A DNA stretch of 64,000 nt from CANJXF01 sp043775015 (GTDB lineage Bacteria > Verrucomicrobiota > Verrucomicrobiia > Limisphaerales > CANJXF01): NCBI GenBank assembly GCA_043775015.1, contig JAYVSV010000013.1:6252-70251 (forward strand). The letters run 5' to 3'. Positions 42,145-50,515 of this stretch are shown here, in pieces. A program made the position numbers and the translations under genes. Position 1 is the first letter of the stretch. The number at the start of each line of letters is the position of its first letter. Below the pieces are notes generated by a model. That model saw only the letters and a list, made by a program, of their open reading frames with translations. It did no database searches and had not been told where the DNA came from.

Positions 42145-42208
42145 GAGACAATAATATGAAAATGGAAAACGCGTTGCAATCGGTTTCAAGCAGCGATAAC
42201 AACTCCAC

Positions 42209-43288
42209 ATGCCAAAAATTCTTACGTCGCTGGTCGCACTGTTCGCCGTCGCGCTCGTTTCGCTTGCGCAGGAAAACAAAGTCGCCTGGCACGATTTGCG
42301 CGAACTTGAAATCGAAGGAAAAGGTTGGCCGGACACCAAAAATTTCTACGATCGATTGCCGGCGCGCGCGGAAAAAATGGTTCGCCCGCCCGTTTGGTCG
42401 CTCAGCGAAGATTCCGCCGGGATGTCTGCACGTTTCGTCACCGATGCACCCACGATTTTCGCGCGGTGGACCCTGCGCAAAACTCAACTCGCGATGGCGC
42501 ACATGCCCGCGAGCGGCGTCAGCGGCCTAGATCTCTACGTGAAAGACCGCGGTCAATGGCGGTGGGTTGGCGCTGGCAGGCCGCAAGATTCTTTGACGAA
42601 CGAAGCGGTGCTCGTCAAAAATGTTGCGCCCGGCTCGCACGAATTTCTCATTTACCTCCCGCTCTACAACGGCGTGCGCGATGTGCAAATTGGTTTTCCC
42701 GAAGGCGCAACCTTTTCCAAAGCAGCGAACAGCAAACACGAAAAACCAATCGTTTTTTACGGCACGTCGATTCTCCAGGGCGGTTGCGCATCCCGGCCAG
42801 GCATGGCTTATCCATCCATCATCGGGCGCAAACTTGATTGGCCTGTGATCAATCTCGGATTCTCCGGCAACGCCCTGTCGGAACCGGAACTCGCGCAACT
42901 CATGGCCGAATTGGATCCAGCGGTTTACGTGCTCGACCCTCTTCCCAACATGAACGCCGCCATGATTCGCGAACGCATGGAGCCGTTTGTCCTCAGATTG
43001 CGCCAGGCTCATCCGAAAACCGCGATCGTTCTGGTGGAAAGCGTTTTTTACGCCGACGGTTTTCTTGTCGGCAAACGCAAAGAGCATTACACGTCGTCGA
43101 ACGAAGCGTTGCGCGAAATTTTTTCGAAGCTGAAAAAATCCGGAGTGAAAGACCTGCACTACATCAGTGGCGAGAATTTAATCGGTGATGATGGAGAAGG
43201 CACCGTTGACGGCACGCATCCGACGGATCTCGGGTTTGTGCGAATGGCTGAAAAGATCGAACCGGTTCTGCGCAAGCTCGTAAAGTAG
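42209..43288 (+). CDS. Secreted SGNH/GDSL hydrolase
   Basis: Exported esterase-type protein of 359 residues. A signal peptide (MPKILTSLVALFAVALVSLA) is followed by a beta-rich N-terminal domain to about residue 180. The SGNH domain then has VFYGTSILQGG (the Ser nucleophile in a GTS version of GDS), NLGFSGNA (Gly-Asn oxyanion) and VDGTHPTDLG with the Asp-x2-His of the triad. It probably removes acyl or acetyl groups from glycans. It is divergent from sdhB with 64 bases between. Confidence 0.85.
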   Translation: MPKILTSLVALFAVALVSLAQENKVAWHDLRELEIEGKGWPDTKNFYDRLPARAEKMVRPPVWSLSEDSAGMSARFVTDAPTIFARWTLRKTQLAMAHMPASGVSGLDLYVKDRGQWRWVGAGRPQDSLTNEAVLVKNVAPGSHEFLIYLPLYNGVRDVQIGFPEGATFSKAANSKHEKPIVFYGTSILQGGCASRPGMAYPSIIGRKLDWPVINLGFSGNALSEPELAQLMAELDPAVYVLDPLPNMNAAMIRERMEPFVLRLRQAHPKTAIVLVESVFYADGFLVGKRKEHYTSSNEALREIFSKLKKSGVKDLHYISGENLIGDDGEGTVDGTHPTDLGFVRMAEKIEPVLRKLVK

Positions 43289-43343
43289 TGACCGCGAAAA
43301 TTCGTGCCAAAGATCGATACCCTTTGTAATTTCTCGAAGCCAA

Positions 43344-44231
43344 ATGGAAGTTCCTGAAACATTTTACGATCTGGTCGAAACCGTCTGCCGCGATCTTTAC
43401 ATCAAGTCGCTCAAAGAAATTCCGCCTGACGTTGTCGCTGCAATCAAACGCGCTGCCGCAACTGAAACCAAGGAAGTCGCGAAGCGGATTTTTTCCCATT
43501 ACATCCAATCCATCGAACTTGGCCGGGACAAAAACATGATGGTCTGTCAGGACACAGGCATTCCAATTTACTGGGTCGATATCGGCGGAAATCTACGGCT
43601 CGACGGCGCGAAATTGAATGACGCCATTGTTCGCGGCACTGAGCGAGCCACGCGCGAACATTCGTTGCGCTCCAGTATTGTTTCGCCACTGAAACGCGAA
43701 AATCGCCAGACCAGCACGGGCGAAGGCATTCCCGTCATCAAATATAATTTCATCCGCGATTCCGATTGCCTCGACATTTTGTTTATCCCGAAAGGTTCTG
43801 GCTCGGAAAATATGTCGTTCCTGAAAATGCTCGTTCCAGCAGACGGCGTGAACGGTATTAAGAAATTCGTTCTCGAACACGTCGTCGGTGCAGGCGCGAA
43901 ACCTTGTCCTCCGACGATTGTTGGCGTTGGCATCGGTGGCTCGTCGGATTTGGTCATGGCGCTGGCGAAGAAAGCGACGACCCGTGCGCTCGGCTCTAAA
44001 AATCCCGACCCGCAAATCGCCGCGCTTGAAGAAGAATTGTTCGACGCCATCAATCAAACCGGAATCGGTCCGCAAGGTTTGGGCGGAAACACAACCGCGC
44101 TCGCCGTTCACATCGAATCGGCGTGGACCCACATCACCTGCAATCCTGTTGCCGTGAACATGCAATGCTGGCGCGCAGAACGGAGGCGGGCAAAAATCTG
44201 GGCGGACGGAAAAGTAGAGGAAGGGTTTTAA
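43344..44231 (+). CDS. Class I fumarate hydratase, alpha subunit
   Basis: Catalytic iron-sulfur half of a two-subunit class I fumarase (TtdA-like), 295 residues. The [4Fe-4S] ligands are probably Cys68 (MVCQDTG), Cys188 (KPCPPTIVGVGIGGS) and Cys275 or Cys266 (ITCNPVAVNMQCW). It converts fumarate and malate in the TCA cycle. The matching beta subunit is at 49463, 5.2 kb downstream, with a nor operon on the opposite strand between. The fumarase is thus a split pair that probably sat side by side. It begins 55 bases after the SGNH gene. Confidence 0.9.
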   Translation: MEVPETFYDLVETVCRDLYIKSLKEIPPDVVAAIKRAAATETKEVAKRIFSHYIQSIELGRDKNMMVCQDTGIPIYWVDIGGNLRLDGAKLNDAIVRGTERATREHSLRSSIVSPLKRENRQTSTGEGIPVIKYNFIRDSDCLDILFIPKGSGSENMSFLKMLVPADGVNGIKKFVLEHVVGAGAKPCPPTIVGVGIGGSSDLVMALAKKATTRALGSKNPDPQIAALEEELFDAINQTGIGPQGLGGNTTALAVHIESAWTHITCNPVAVNMQCWRAERRRAKIWADGKVEEGF

Positions 44232-44507
44232 CGCAGGGCCAAGGTGGGGCGTGCCGCGAATAATCAGAGGTGGTTTGGCAGGTTAAATCTGCCGCTTTGC
44301 CCTGATATTTGGGCGACGCAGCAGCGTCCGCCCTGCCATTCACCGCGTAATTCACATTTTCTGGCAACGACAAATTACAAATGGCCCGCCTCATCCTAAC
44401 CTTCTCCCCCGAGGAGAAGGAATCGCAATGATCCGTTTACTGTCGGGCGAATTGTTTCAAAACAATCAAAACTTGCCAATACTATTGACCGACCCCTTTG
44501 CCGCGCT
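44232..44507. other. Intergenic region between fumarase alpha and norD
   Basis: No gene is seen. A GC-rich repeat near 44320 (GGGCGACGCAGCAGCGTCCG) and a short hairpin at 44400-44421 (CCTTCTCCCC-GGAGAAGG) lie between the convergent genes. Neither has a T-tract, so a classic terminator is not established. Confidence 0.5.
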
Positions 44508-46217
44508 TCAGCGCGCCAGCAATCGTGCGAAGAGTTTGCACATCGTTTGGGCAAGGCGGTCGGAGGTGGGGAGGATGTCGTAATGATGTTGCGTGAACAT
44601 CCGTGGAAAATATTCCGCCGCCTGCTTCTCCACGGCGAAGGCGTGTGTCTGGATGCCGTGCTGCTTCCCGGTTTCAATCGCTTTGCGCACGTCAGCGATG
44701 CCGTAGGCGCCTTCGTAGCGGTCGTAGTCGCAGGGTCGGCCGTCGGTGATAAGGATGATGATCTTACGGGAAGTGTGTTCCCGGGTGAGGAGTTCCTGCG
44801 CGTGGCGCAAGGCGGGGCCGATGCGCGTGTAGCCGCACGGTTGCAATGAACCGAGACGGCTGCGGGTTGCCGGCCACGGATCGCGAAAATCCTTCACCAG
44901 ATCGAAGCGGCAGGACCGGCGGGTGTTCGAGGTGAAGGCGGCAAGGGCAAACCGGTCGATATAATCTTCCAACACTTCGCCGACGCAGAAAACGGTTTCG
45001 CGAATCACGTCGAGCACGCGGCGGTTGTTCAGCCAGGCGTCGGTCGAGTAGCTCTCGTCCATTAGAATCAGCGCGGAGATGTCGTGCAGGTCGCGCCGTC
45101 GATCCAGATAGACGGCCTCGGATGGCACGTGACCCGTGCGACGCTCGACTTCGGAATCAACGACGGCATCCAGATCGAATTCACCGCCCGCCATCTGCCG
45201 ACGCAAGTGCAGCCAATCAGAGGTGAGCGTGGCAAATTGACGTTTGAGGCGGCGAATTAGACCGCGGTGTCTGGCTTCAACCAGCTTTGGCCATTCTGGA
45301 TGGGCGTTGGCGACGGTATGCGGCTGCACGAAACACCAGTCGCGCCGGTAATCGTGTTTGGGGTAATTCCACTCAGGGTAAGGCAGTCCCGAACCAGGGC
45401 GAACGTCATCCATCTCCAAGGCGAGTCCGTCGAGGATGATGTCGCTGCGGTAAATGGAGCGGGGACGTTCGTGCGAGCGAACGACCTTCGTCATATTCAA
45501 CTCTCGCAGGGCTTCCTCATGTTCCTCCAACTCATCATCGGCGTCGGACTTGCGGCTTTCGCCGGAATACTCTTCAAGGGTCTCGACCTTCTCAAAGGTG
45601 TGCATGGGCAGGTCTGCGCCTTCACCGTCGTCATCCTTCGGAGCGAGAACCTCCACGTCGGCCTGGCCTTTGCCTTCGATTTCCGTGGTAATTTGATCCG
45701 TGGCTTTGTTCCCGGCCACATCATCCAACGCCATGCCGGGACGCGCGCTGACAACTCTCGATCCGTTTGGGAGTTGTCCCAGTGCGAGCCAGAGGTCGGC
45801 ATTGGGACCGAGAGCGCGGTGGAGCGTTTGAATTTTTTCGTCGAGAGCGGGAAATTCGTCGCGGCAACTTTCGGCGAAGTCGGCGAGCGGGACATGGTTC
45901 TGATGCCAGCCGTTGCGGATGGCGAGCGCGGCGAGAATAGTTTTGAGTTCGTAGAGACTGGCATTTGCTTCCGAAGTGTCGGCTGCGGTGAACTCCGCAG
46001 GCAGGCAGATCCGGTCGTCGCCACAGAGCACAAGGTTGGAGGTTTCGAAGATCGATAGCGGGCGGGCGGCAATCATCTCGCCGAGCAGGAGCAGCGATTG
46101 GCGGCGCTCCTTGAGCGTGGCGCGGATGTTCTCGCGGCGCTTCTCCTCCGGTCGCACGAAGGCCTGGCGATAAAGCGCCTTCAGGCCGAGGAACAGGTTT
46201 TCTTCCCAGTCAAGCAT
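44508..46217 (-). CDS. norD: Nitric oxide reductase activation protein NorD
   Basis: Protein of 569 residues needed with NorQ to insert the non-haem iron into NorB. The first 350 residues are helical with an acidic middle region (residues 200-235). The C-terminal part is a von Willebrand A domain with MIDAS motif LILMDESYSTDAW and later LTREHTSRKIIILITDGRP. Length is close to other NorD proteins (about 600). It is the last gene of norCBQD, 47 bases after norQ. Confidence 0.9.
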   Translation of the reverse strand: MLDWEENLFLGLKALYRQAFVRPEEKRRENIRATLKERRQSLLLLGEMIAARPLSIFETSNLVLCGDDRICLPAEFTAADTSEANASLYELKTILAALAIRNGWHQNHVPLADFAESCRDEFPALDEKIQTLHRALGPNADLWLALGQLPNGSRVVSARPGMALDDVAGNKATDQITTEIEGKGQADVEVLAPKDDDGEGADLPMHTFEKVETLEEYSGESRKSDADDELEEHEEALRELNMTKVVRSHERPRSIYRSDIILDGLALEMDDVRPGSGLPYPEWNYPKHDYRRDWCFVQPHTVANAHPEWPKLVEARHRGLIRRLKRQFATLTSDWLHLRRQMAGGEFDLDAVVDSEVERRTGHVPSEAVYLDRRRDLHDISALILMDESYSTDAWLNNRRVLDVIRETVFCVGEVLEDYIDRFALAAFTSNTRRSCRFDLVKDFRDPWPATRSRLGSLQPCGYTRIGPALRHAQELLTREHTSRKIIILITDGRPCDYDRYEGAYGIADVRKAIETGKQHGIQTHAFAVEKQAAEYFPRMFTQHHYDILPTSDRLAQTMCKLFARLLAR

Positions 46218-46264
46218 AGGTCGTCAACGCGTTGAAAATTCACCGCTGGTCAGCCGCAACGATT

Positions 46265-47035
46265 TCAAATCGAAATCTCAATCAACTGGCGCAACGCGGC
46301 CTGCGCGTCGGGATCGTCGGTCAGCGGTTCGGCGATAGCGGTGAAACAGGCTAGACGCGGCGGAACCCCGCGCGCGATCAGTTTGCCCGCGGCAACGAGC
46401 AGTCGCGTTGAGGCTGATTCGAGCAGCGACAGTTCGGTCAGGTTCCGAATCTTGCGCCCGATCTGCACGATGCGCTTGGCTGCGGATTTCTCAACGCCCG
46501 ATTCTTCGACGACAATGCGCGTCTCCAGCTCCTCCGGTGGATAACCAAAACTCAACGCGATGAAACGCTGTCGGGTCGAAGGTTTCATTTCGCGCAAGCT
46601 GCGCTGGTAGCCGGGATTATAGCTGACAATAAGCATGAAGTTGTCCGGTGCGCGCAATGTTTCCCCGGTGCGATCGAGGTAAAGTTCACGGCGATGGTCG
46701 CTAAGCGAATGAATCACCACGAGCGCGTCGGCGCGGGCCTCGGCGATTTCATCGAGGTAGAGTAACGCGCCGGAGCGGACGGCACGGGTGACGGGACCGT
46801 CCACCCAGCGCGTTTCGCCGCCGACCAGGAGATGGCGGCCGAGCAGATCCGTGGCGGAAGTGTCTTCGTTGCACGAGACAGTGATGAGGTTGAGTGCAAG
46901 CTTCTCCGCCATGTGCTGGATGAAGCGCGTCTTGCCGCAGCCGGTCGGCCCTTTGACCATCAACGGCAAATGCGATTCCCAAGCGTGACGGAGCAGTTCC
47001 TCTTCCTGGGCGATCGGTAGATAAAACACAGACAT
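46265..47035 (-). CDS. norQ: MoxR-type AAA+ ATPase NorQ
   Basis: Soluble ATPase of about 256 residues. It has Walker A GPTGCGKTRFIQH, Walker B GALLYLDEIAEARAD, a sensor-1 LIVSYNPGYQ and Arg-finger region KPSTRQRFIAL. It works with NorD to activate the reductase. The ATG at 47035 (MSVFYLPIAQ) is used; the longer frame back to 47251 overlaps norB. There are 25 bases between norB and norQ. The family often sits beside a vWA partner, as here. Confidence 0.9.
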   Translation of the reverse strand: MSVFYLPIAQEEELLRHAWESHLPLMVKGPTGCGKTRFIQHMAEKLALNLITVSCNEDTSATDLLGRHLLVGGETRWVDGPVTRAVRSGALLYLDEIAEARADALVVIHSLSDHRRELYLDRTGETLRAPDNFMLIVSYNPGYQRSLREMKPSTRQRFIALSFGYPPEELETRIVVEESGVEKSAAKRIVQIGRKIRNLTELSLLESASTRLLVAAGKLIARGVPPRLACFTAIAEPLTDDPDAQAALRQLIEISI

Positions 47036-47060
47036 AGTTTTAGCGGCGCGCGGGGCAACT

Positions 47061-48437
47061 TTATTTGCCGACCGGCACAACACCGTCGGCAATGTCATCC
47101 GCAACATCAACACCCACGGCCTCGTTGCTGGGCAAACCGTGGCGGAAAAAGGTGATGAGAAACATGACAATGCCGATCGTGAACAATGCCGCCGCGAGCA
47201 ACATACCCACAAAATGAATCTGGATCTCCTTTTGCACCGCCATGAAATCAAGTCCCATCCGGCGTTCCAGGTTGACCTGCGTAATGCCAGCGACCGCGAG
47301 CGCCCCGGTCATGCCGGTCATGCCGATGTTGCTGGTCCAGAAAGCCCAGTTGGCCATCGGCGTATCCCAAAGTTTGCGGCCGGTGAGCAACGGCAGCGCG
47401 TAGGCCATCATGGCCAGAACAATCATGGCGTAAGCGCCCCAAAACGCCATGTGCGCGTGCATCGCGGTGACGAGCGTGCCGTGGGTAAACATGTTCACCT
47501 GCGGCAACGTGTGAGCCATGCCAAGGAAACCTGCGCCGACAAACGACATGACCGCGCAACCCAGCGTCCAGGTGAGAGCAATTTTGTTCGGATGTTTGCG
47601 CCCGCCCTTCTTCGACATCGCGATGGCAAAGATGGCCATGCCGAGAAACGCGAGCGGCTCGAGCGCGGAAAAGACGCCTCCGACGATCAGCCAGTAGCGC
47701 GGCACGCCGATGTAGTAGTAGTGATGGCCGGTTCCGAGAATGCCGGAAAGGAAGGTGAGGCCAACAATGATATAGAGCCATTTCTCGACGACTTCGCGAT
47801 CCACCCCCGTCAGCTTGATCAGCAGATAGCAAAGAATGCCGCCCATGATCAACTCCCACACCCCTTCGACCCAGAGATGCACCACCCACCAGCGATAAAA
47901 CGAATCCACCGTCTGATTCCTCACCTGCACCATGCCGGGAAGGTAGAGCAAGGCCGCGAACAACAACCCCATGTAGAGTACGATCGATGTGGTGGTATAA
48001 CGCGTCCCCTTCCAAAGGGTCACGCCTACGTTGGCAAGAAACGCGAGGACGTTGACCACGACGAGGTAATCGAGCGGGCGCGGGATTTCGAGGAACTTGC
48101 GCCCTTCCCAAATATTGAAATGATAGCAAACGACGGCGATGACGCCGACGATCAAGAGAGAAATGAGTTGCGCGTAAGCGAGCCACGGCCACTCCAGTTC
48201 GCGCTCGGATTCTTCGGGGATGATGTAGTAGGCCGCGCCCATGAACCCGCAAAGCAGCCAGACGACAAGCAGGTTGGTATGCACAGCGCGCGCGGTGTTG
48301 AAAGGAATCCAGGGGTGCAACACGTCGTAACCGATGCGGGCAAAACCCATGATAAACCCATAGACGATTTGCAGCGAGAACAGGACCAGCGCCGAGGCGA
48401 AGAACCAGTAGGCGATTTTTTGAGATTGGTATTTCAT
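47061..48437 (-). CDS. norB: Nitric oxide reductase subunit B (cNOR)
   Basis: Membrane protein of 458 residues with 12 helices that reduces NO to N2O. Haem ligands and the active-site residues are in place: His53 (AVHTNLL), His187 with Glu191 and Glu195 (HLWVEGVWE), His238-His239 (GTGHHYYYIG) and the late pair His327/His329 (AMHAHMAFWG). The Glu residues and lack of a Tyr-crosslinked oxidase motif separate it from haem-copper oxidases. It has no fused quinol-binding N-terminal extension, so it is the cytochrome c type. Its start overlaps norC in ATGA. Confidence 0.95.
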   Translation of the reverse strand: MKYQSQKIAYWFFASALVLFSLQIVYGFIMGFARIGYDVLHPWIPFNTARAVHTNLLVVWLLCGFMGAAYYIIPEESERELEWPWLAYAQLISLLIVGVIAVVCYHFNIWEGRKFLEIPRPLDYLVVVNVLAFLANVGVTLWKGTRYTTTSIVLYMGLLFAALLYLPGMVQVRNQTVDSFYRWWVVHLWVEGVWELIMGGILCYLLIKLTGVDREVVEKWLYIIVGLTFLSGILGTGHHYYYIGVPRYWLIVGGVFSALEPLAFLGMAIFAIAMSKKGGRKHPNKIALTWTLGCAVMSFVGAGFLGMAHTLPQVNMFTHGTLVTAMHAHMAFWGAYAMIVLAMMAYALPLLTGRKLWDTPMANWAFWTSNIGMTGMTGALAVAGITQVNLERRMGLDFMAVQKEIQIHFVGMLLAAALFTIGIVMFLITFFRHGLPSNEAVGVDVADDIADGVVPVGK

Positions 48438-49189
48438 TCGTAGTTAATCTGGGGGTTGGCGGGTTGTTTAGGCCCAGTGGACACCGGCGATGGCGTGCTG
48501 GACAGGCTCAAGAGGAAATCAACAAGCACCGCGCGCTGTTCCGGGGTCATTTCGATCTGGGGCATGGCTGTGCCCGGTTTGATTTTCTGCGGGTCGGCAA
48601 TCCATAAAAGCATTTCGTCGCGCGTCTTGCGTTTATAGACTTCATCAAGCGCCGGCCCCACTACGCCACCCGCTCCGCCCACCGAATGGCATGCAATACA
48701 AATCGCTTTGAACATCTCGGGCATCGGTCGCCCGCCCAAGGAGGCCGTGGTCGCCGTGGGCCTCATCAAATCGCGTAACGGAGGCTTGGCTGGGAAGCCC
48801 TGCAAGTTCACGTTTCCGCACCACTCGAAGAAAGCGATCACGTCATCCATCTGCGCGTCGGTAAAATGGTAGTTCACCATCTTGCGCTCGCCGGGGAACA
48901 TTTTCTCCGGATCCTTGAGGAATAGTTTCATCCACGGTTTGCCCCGCCGCTCGACCACCTTGGTTAACTCTGGCGCGTAATACCCGCCCTCGCCGAAGAG
49001 CGTGTGGCAGCCCATGCAATTGTTGTCTTCCCAGATGTGTTTCCCGCGCACGACCTGGTCGGTGAGCTTGTCTTCGTGGGTGAGCTTGGGGACTTGCCTC
49101 ATCGAGTCGATGCTCAGCGCGACGAAGATCGCACTGAACAAGCCCGTGCCGCCGAGAAAGAAGGCGCGCGCCTGCGATTTACTTAACAC
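48434..49189 (-). CDS. norC: Nitric oxide reductase subunit C, di-haem version
   Basis: Membrane-anchored cytochrome c of 251 residues. One helix (AFFLGGTGLFSAIFVAL) is followed by the NorC haem domain with CMGCH at 58-62 and Met104. A second cytochrome c domain has CIACH at 164-168 with a probable Met ligand in GTAMPQ. Usual NorC is about 150 residues with one haem, so this is a natural fusion to an extra electron carrier. It is first in norCBQD and has a probable Nnr/Dnr box 70 bases upstream. Confidence 0.9.
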   Translation of the reverse strand: MLSKSQARAFFLGGTGLFSAIFVALSIDSMRQVPKLTHEDKLTDQVVRGKHIWEDNNCMGCHTLFGEGGYYAPELTKVVERRGKPWMKLFLKDPEKMFPGERKMVNYHFTDAQMDDVIAFFEWCGNVNLQGFPAKPPLRDLMRPTATTASLGGRPMPEMFKAICIACHSVGGAGGVVGPALDEVYKRKTRDEMLLWIADPQKIKPGTAMPQIEMTPEQRAVLVDFLLSLSSTPSPVSTGPKQPANPQINYE

Positions 49190-49259
49190 GCTGCTCCTCG
49201 ATTTGATGTTTGTAATTTCATCCTGTGATTACTTCTAGCAATTTCGATCTGCCCCGGCT

Positions 49260-49273
49260 TTGACTAAAGTCAA
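49260..49273 (-). promoter_or_regulatory. Nnr/Dnr/FNR-type operator upstream of norC
   Basis: TTGACTAAAGTCAA is a perfect TTGAC-N4-GTCAA dyad of the Crp/Fnr superfamily, resembling NO-responsive Nnr/Dnr boxes. It is 70 bases from the norC start, a normal place for class II activation if the transcript begins near 49226. The regulator gene is not in the window. It is also upstream of the divergent fumarase beta gene. Confidence 0.65.
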
Positions 49274-49462
49274 GTTTCGGCAAGATTCCAGAAGTCATGG
49301 CAAACAGCTATTTTCCCATCCACTTAGGATCGCATGACCGTTTATGTGGCACTGGATATGATGGGCTTACGCTGGAAAATCGAAAATAGTTGTGGAGCCG
49401 TTGCTGTTTATTTTTTCCTCGTTCCACAAGCCGTTTTACATTTAAAGTGGATCGCGAAAACT

Positions 49463-50056
49463 ATGTCTGAACACCGTTTCAAAACTCCGCTGACTGAAAC
49501 TGACGTTCGCAAACTGCGCATCGGCGATTCCGTGTTGCTCGACGGAATTGTTTTCGGGGTGCGCGATGGAAATCTTATTCGCGTGTTTGACCGGAATGTC
49601 GCTCCACCTTGCGATTGGAAGGGAGCGGCGTTGCTCCACACTGCGCCGAATGTAAAAAAAATTGCACCCGGTAAATACGAGCCGATTTCTGTCGGCACGA
49701 CGACGAGCATGAGAATGGATCGGTTCACCGAAGGTTTGCTGCGCGACTACGGCGTGCGCGCGATTCTCGGCAAAGGCGGACTTTCGCAAACCTCGGCGGC
49801 GTTGATGCAAAAATATGGCGCGGTTTATTTGTCCGTGACCGGCGGCGCGGCGGCAATGGAAACGTTGCAAATCGAAGAGATCGAAAAAGTTTATTGGGAA
49901 GATTTGATGCCGGAATGTATCTGGCAATTTCGTTTCAAAGGACTCGGCCCGTTGACGGTGGGGATTGATTCGCACGGCGGCAATTTGCAAAACGACGTGC
50001 AGACGCAAGCGCAACAAAAAGCCGCAGAAATTCTCCAAAGGATGGGAATCGCATGA
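49463..50056 (+). CDS. Class I fumarate hydratase, beta subunit
   Basis: C-terminal half of class I fumarase (TtdB-like), 197 residues from the ATG at 49463 (MSEHRFKTPLTETDVRK). A longer frame from 49334 is not supported. Conserved parts are LRIGDSVLLDGIVFGVRD, SVGTTTSMRMDRFTEGLL (active-site loop), AILGKGGLS and YLSVTGGAAA. It pairs with the alpha subunit at 43344. The stop overlaps the next gene in ATGA, so it is translated with the Sdh anchor. Confidence 0.92.
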   Translation: MSEHRFKTPLTETDVRKLRIGDSVLLDGIVFGVRDGNLIRVFDRNVAPPCDWKGAALLHTAPNVKKIAPGKYEPISVGTTTSMRMDRFTEGLLRDYGVRAILGKGGLSQTSAALMQKYGAVYLSVTGGAAAMETLQIEEIEKVYWEDLMPECIWQFRFKGLGPLTVGIDSHGGNLQNDVQTQAQQKAAEILQRMGIA

Positions 50057-50442
50057 ACGAAACTCTTCAAACCGAACGACCGTCCAAAATCGAAAGGCGT
50101 CTGCAAAATTATCGCGGGACGTGGGCGTGGCTGATTCAACGCATCAGCGCCATTTGTCTTTTTCTTTTGATTCCGGTGAAAATTTACACCGGTTGGGCCG
50201 CACGCGACATGGTTCCGTATCCCGAAACCTGGATGTCAGGAAAAAAAGTCCATTTAAATTCCAGCATCGACATCGCGCTGTTGCTTTTCTTTTTGTTGCA
50301 CGGCTTTTACGGACTGCGCGTGATCCTGATGGATTTCGGAATCATCAAGGCGAACAGTTTTTTCTGGCGAACGCTGATTCTCGCTTTGGGAATTTTAGGA
50401 ACGGTGGTTTGGTATGTTTATTTCCACCGCGCCGATTCGTAA
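50053..50442 (+). CDS. Succinate dehydrogenase membrane anchor (SdhC/SdhD-like)
   Basis: Membrane protein of 129 residues with three helices: WLIQRISAICLFLLIPVKI, IDIALLLFFLLHGFYGLRVI and WRTLILALGILGTVVWYVY. The QR-x-SAI start and a conserved-type His in the second helix fit the cytochrome b anchors of succinate dehydrogenase. It should bind haem b and quinone with SdhB at 41416. It may be the only anchor, as in some single-subunit types. Assignment as C or D is open. Confidence 0.75.
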   Translation: MNETLQTERPSKIERRLQNYRGTWAWLIQRISAICLFLLIPVKIYTGWAARDMVPYPETWMSGKKVHLNSSIDIALLLFFLLHGFYGLRVILMDFGIIKANSFFWRTLILALGILGTVVWYVYFHRADS

Positions 50443-50447
50443 GCATT

Positions 50448-50514
50448 GGAGCGCGGACTTCAGTCCGCTTCGCCGTTGCTTTATCGATTTAATGCGGACT
50501 GAAGTCCGCGCTCC
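50448..50514. repeat. Perfect inverted repeat, GGAGCGCGG family
   Basis: Two 21-base arms at 50448-50468 and 50494-50514 are exact reverse complements, and each holds its own GCGGACTTCAGTCCGC palindrome. It lies between the convergent Sdh anchor and symporter genes, so it may also end both transcripts. Confidence 0.85.
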
Positions 50515-50515
50515 T

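Noticed and set aside
44400..44421. Rho-independent terminator for norD or fumarase alpha
   Set aside because: The stem is short and no T-run follows on either strand.
47139..48443. 434-residue frame antisense to norB
   Set aside because: His/Asp/Glu-rich mirror of a membrane protein; norB shows all haem and Glu residues.
47061..49189. Cytochrome oxidase or quinol-type NO reductase
   Set aside because: NorB has the Glu/His pattern of NO reductase, no fused N-terminal extension, and NorC, NorQ and NorD are adjacent.
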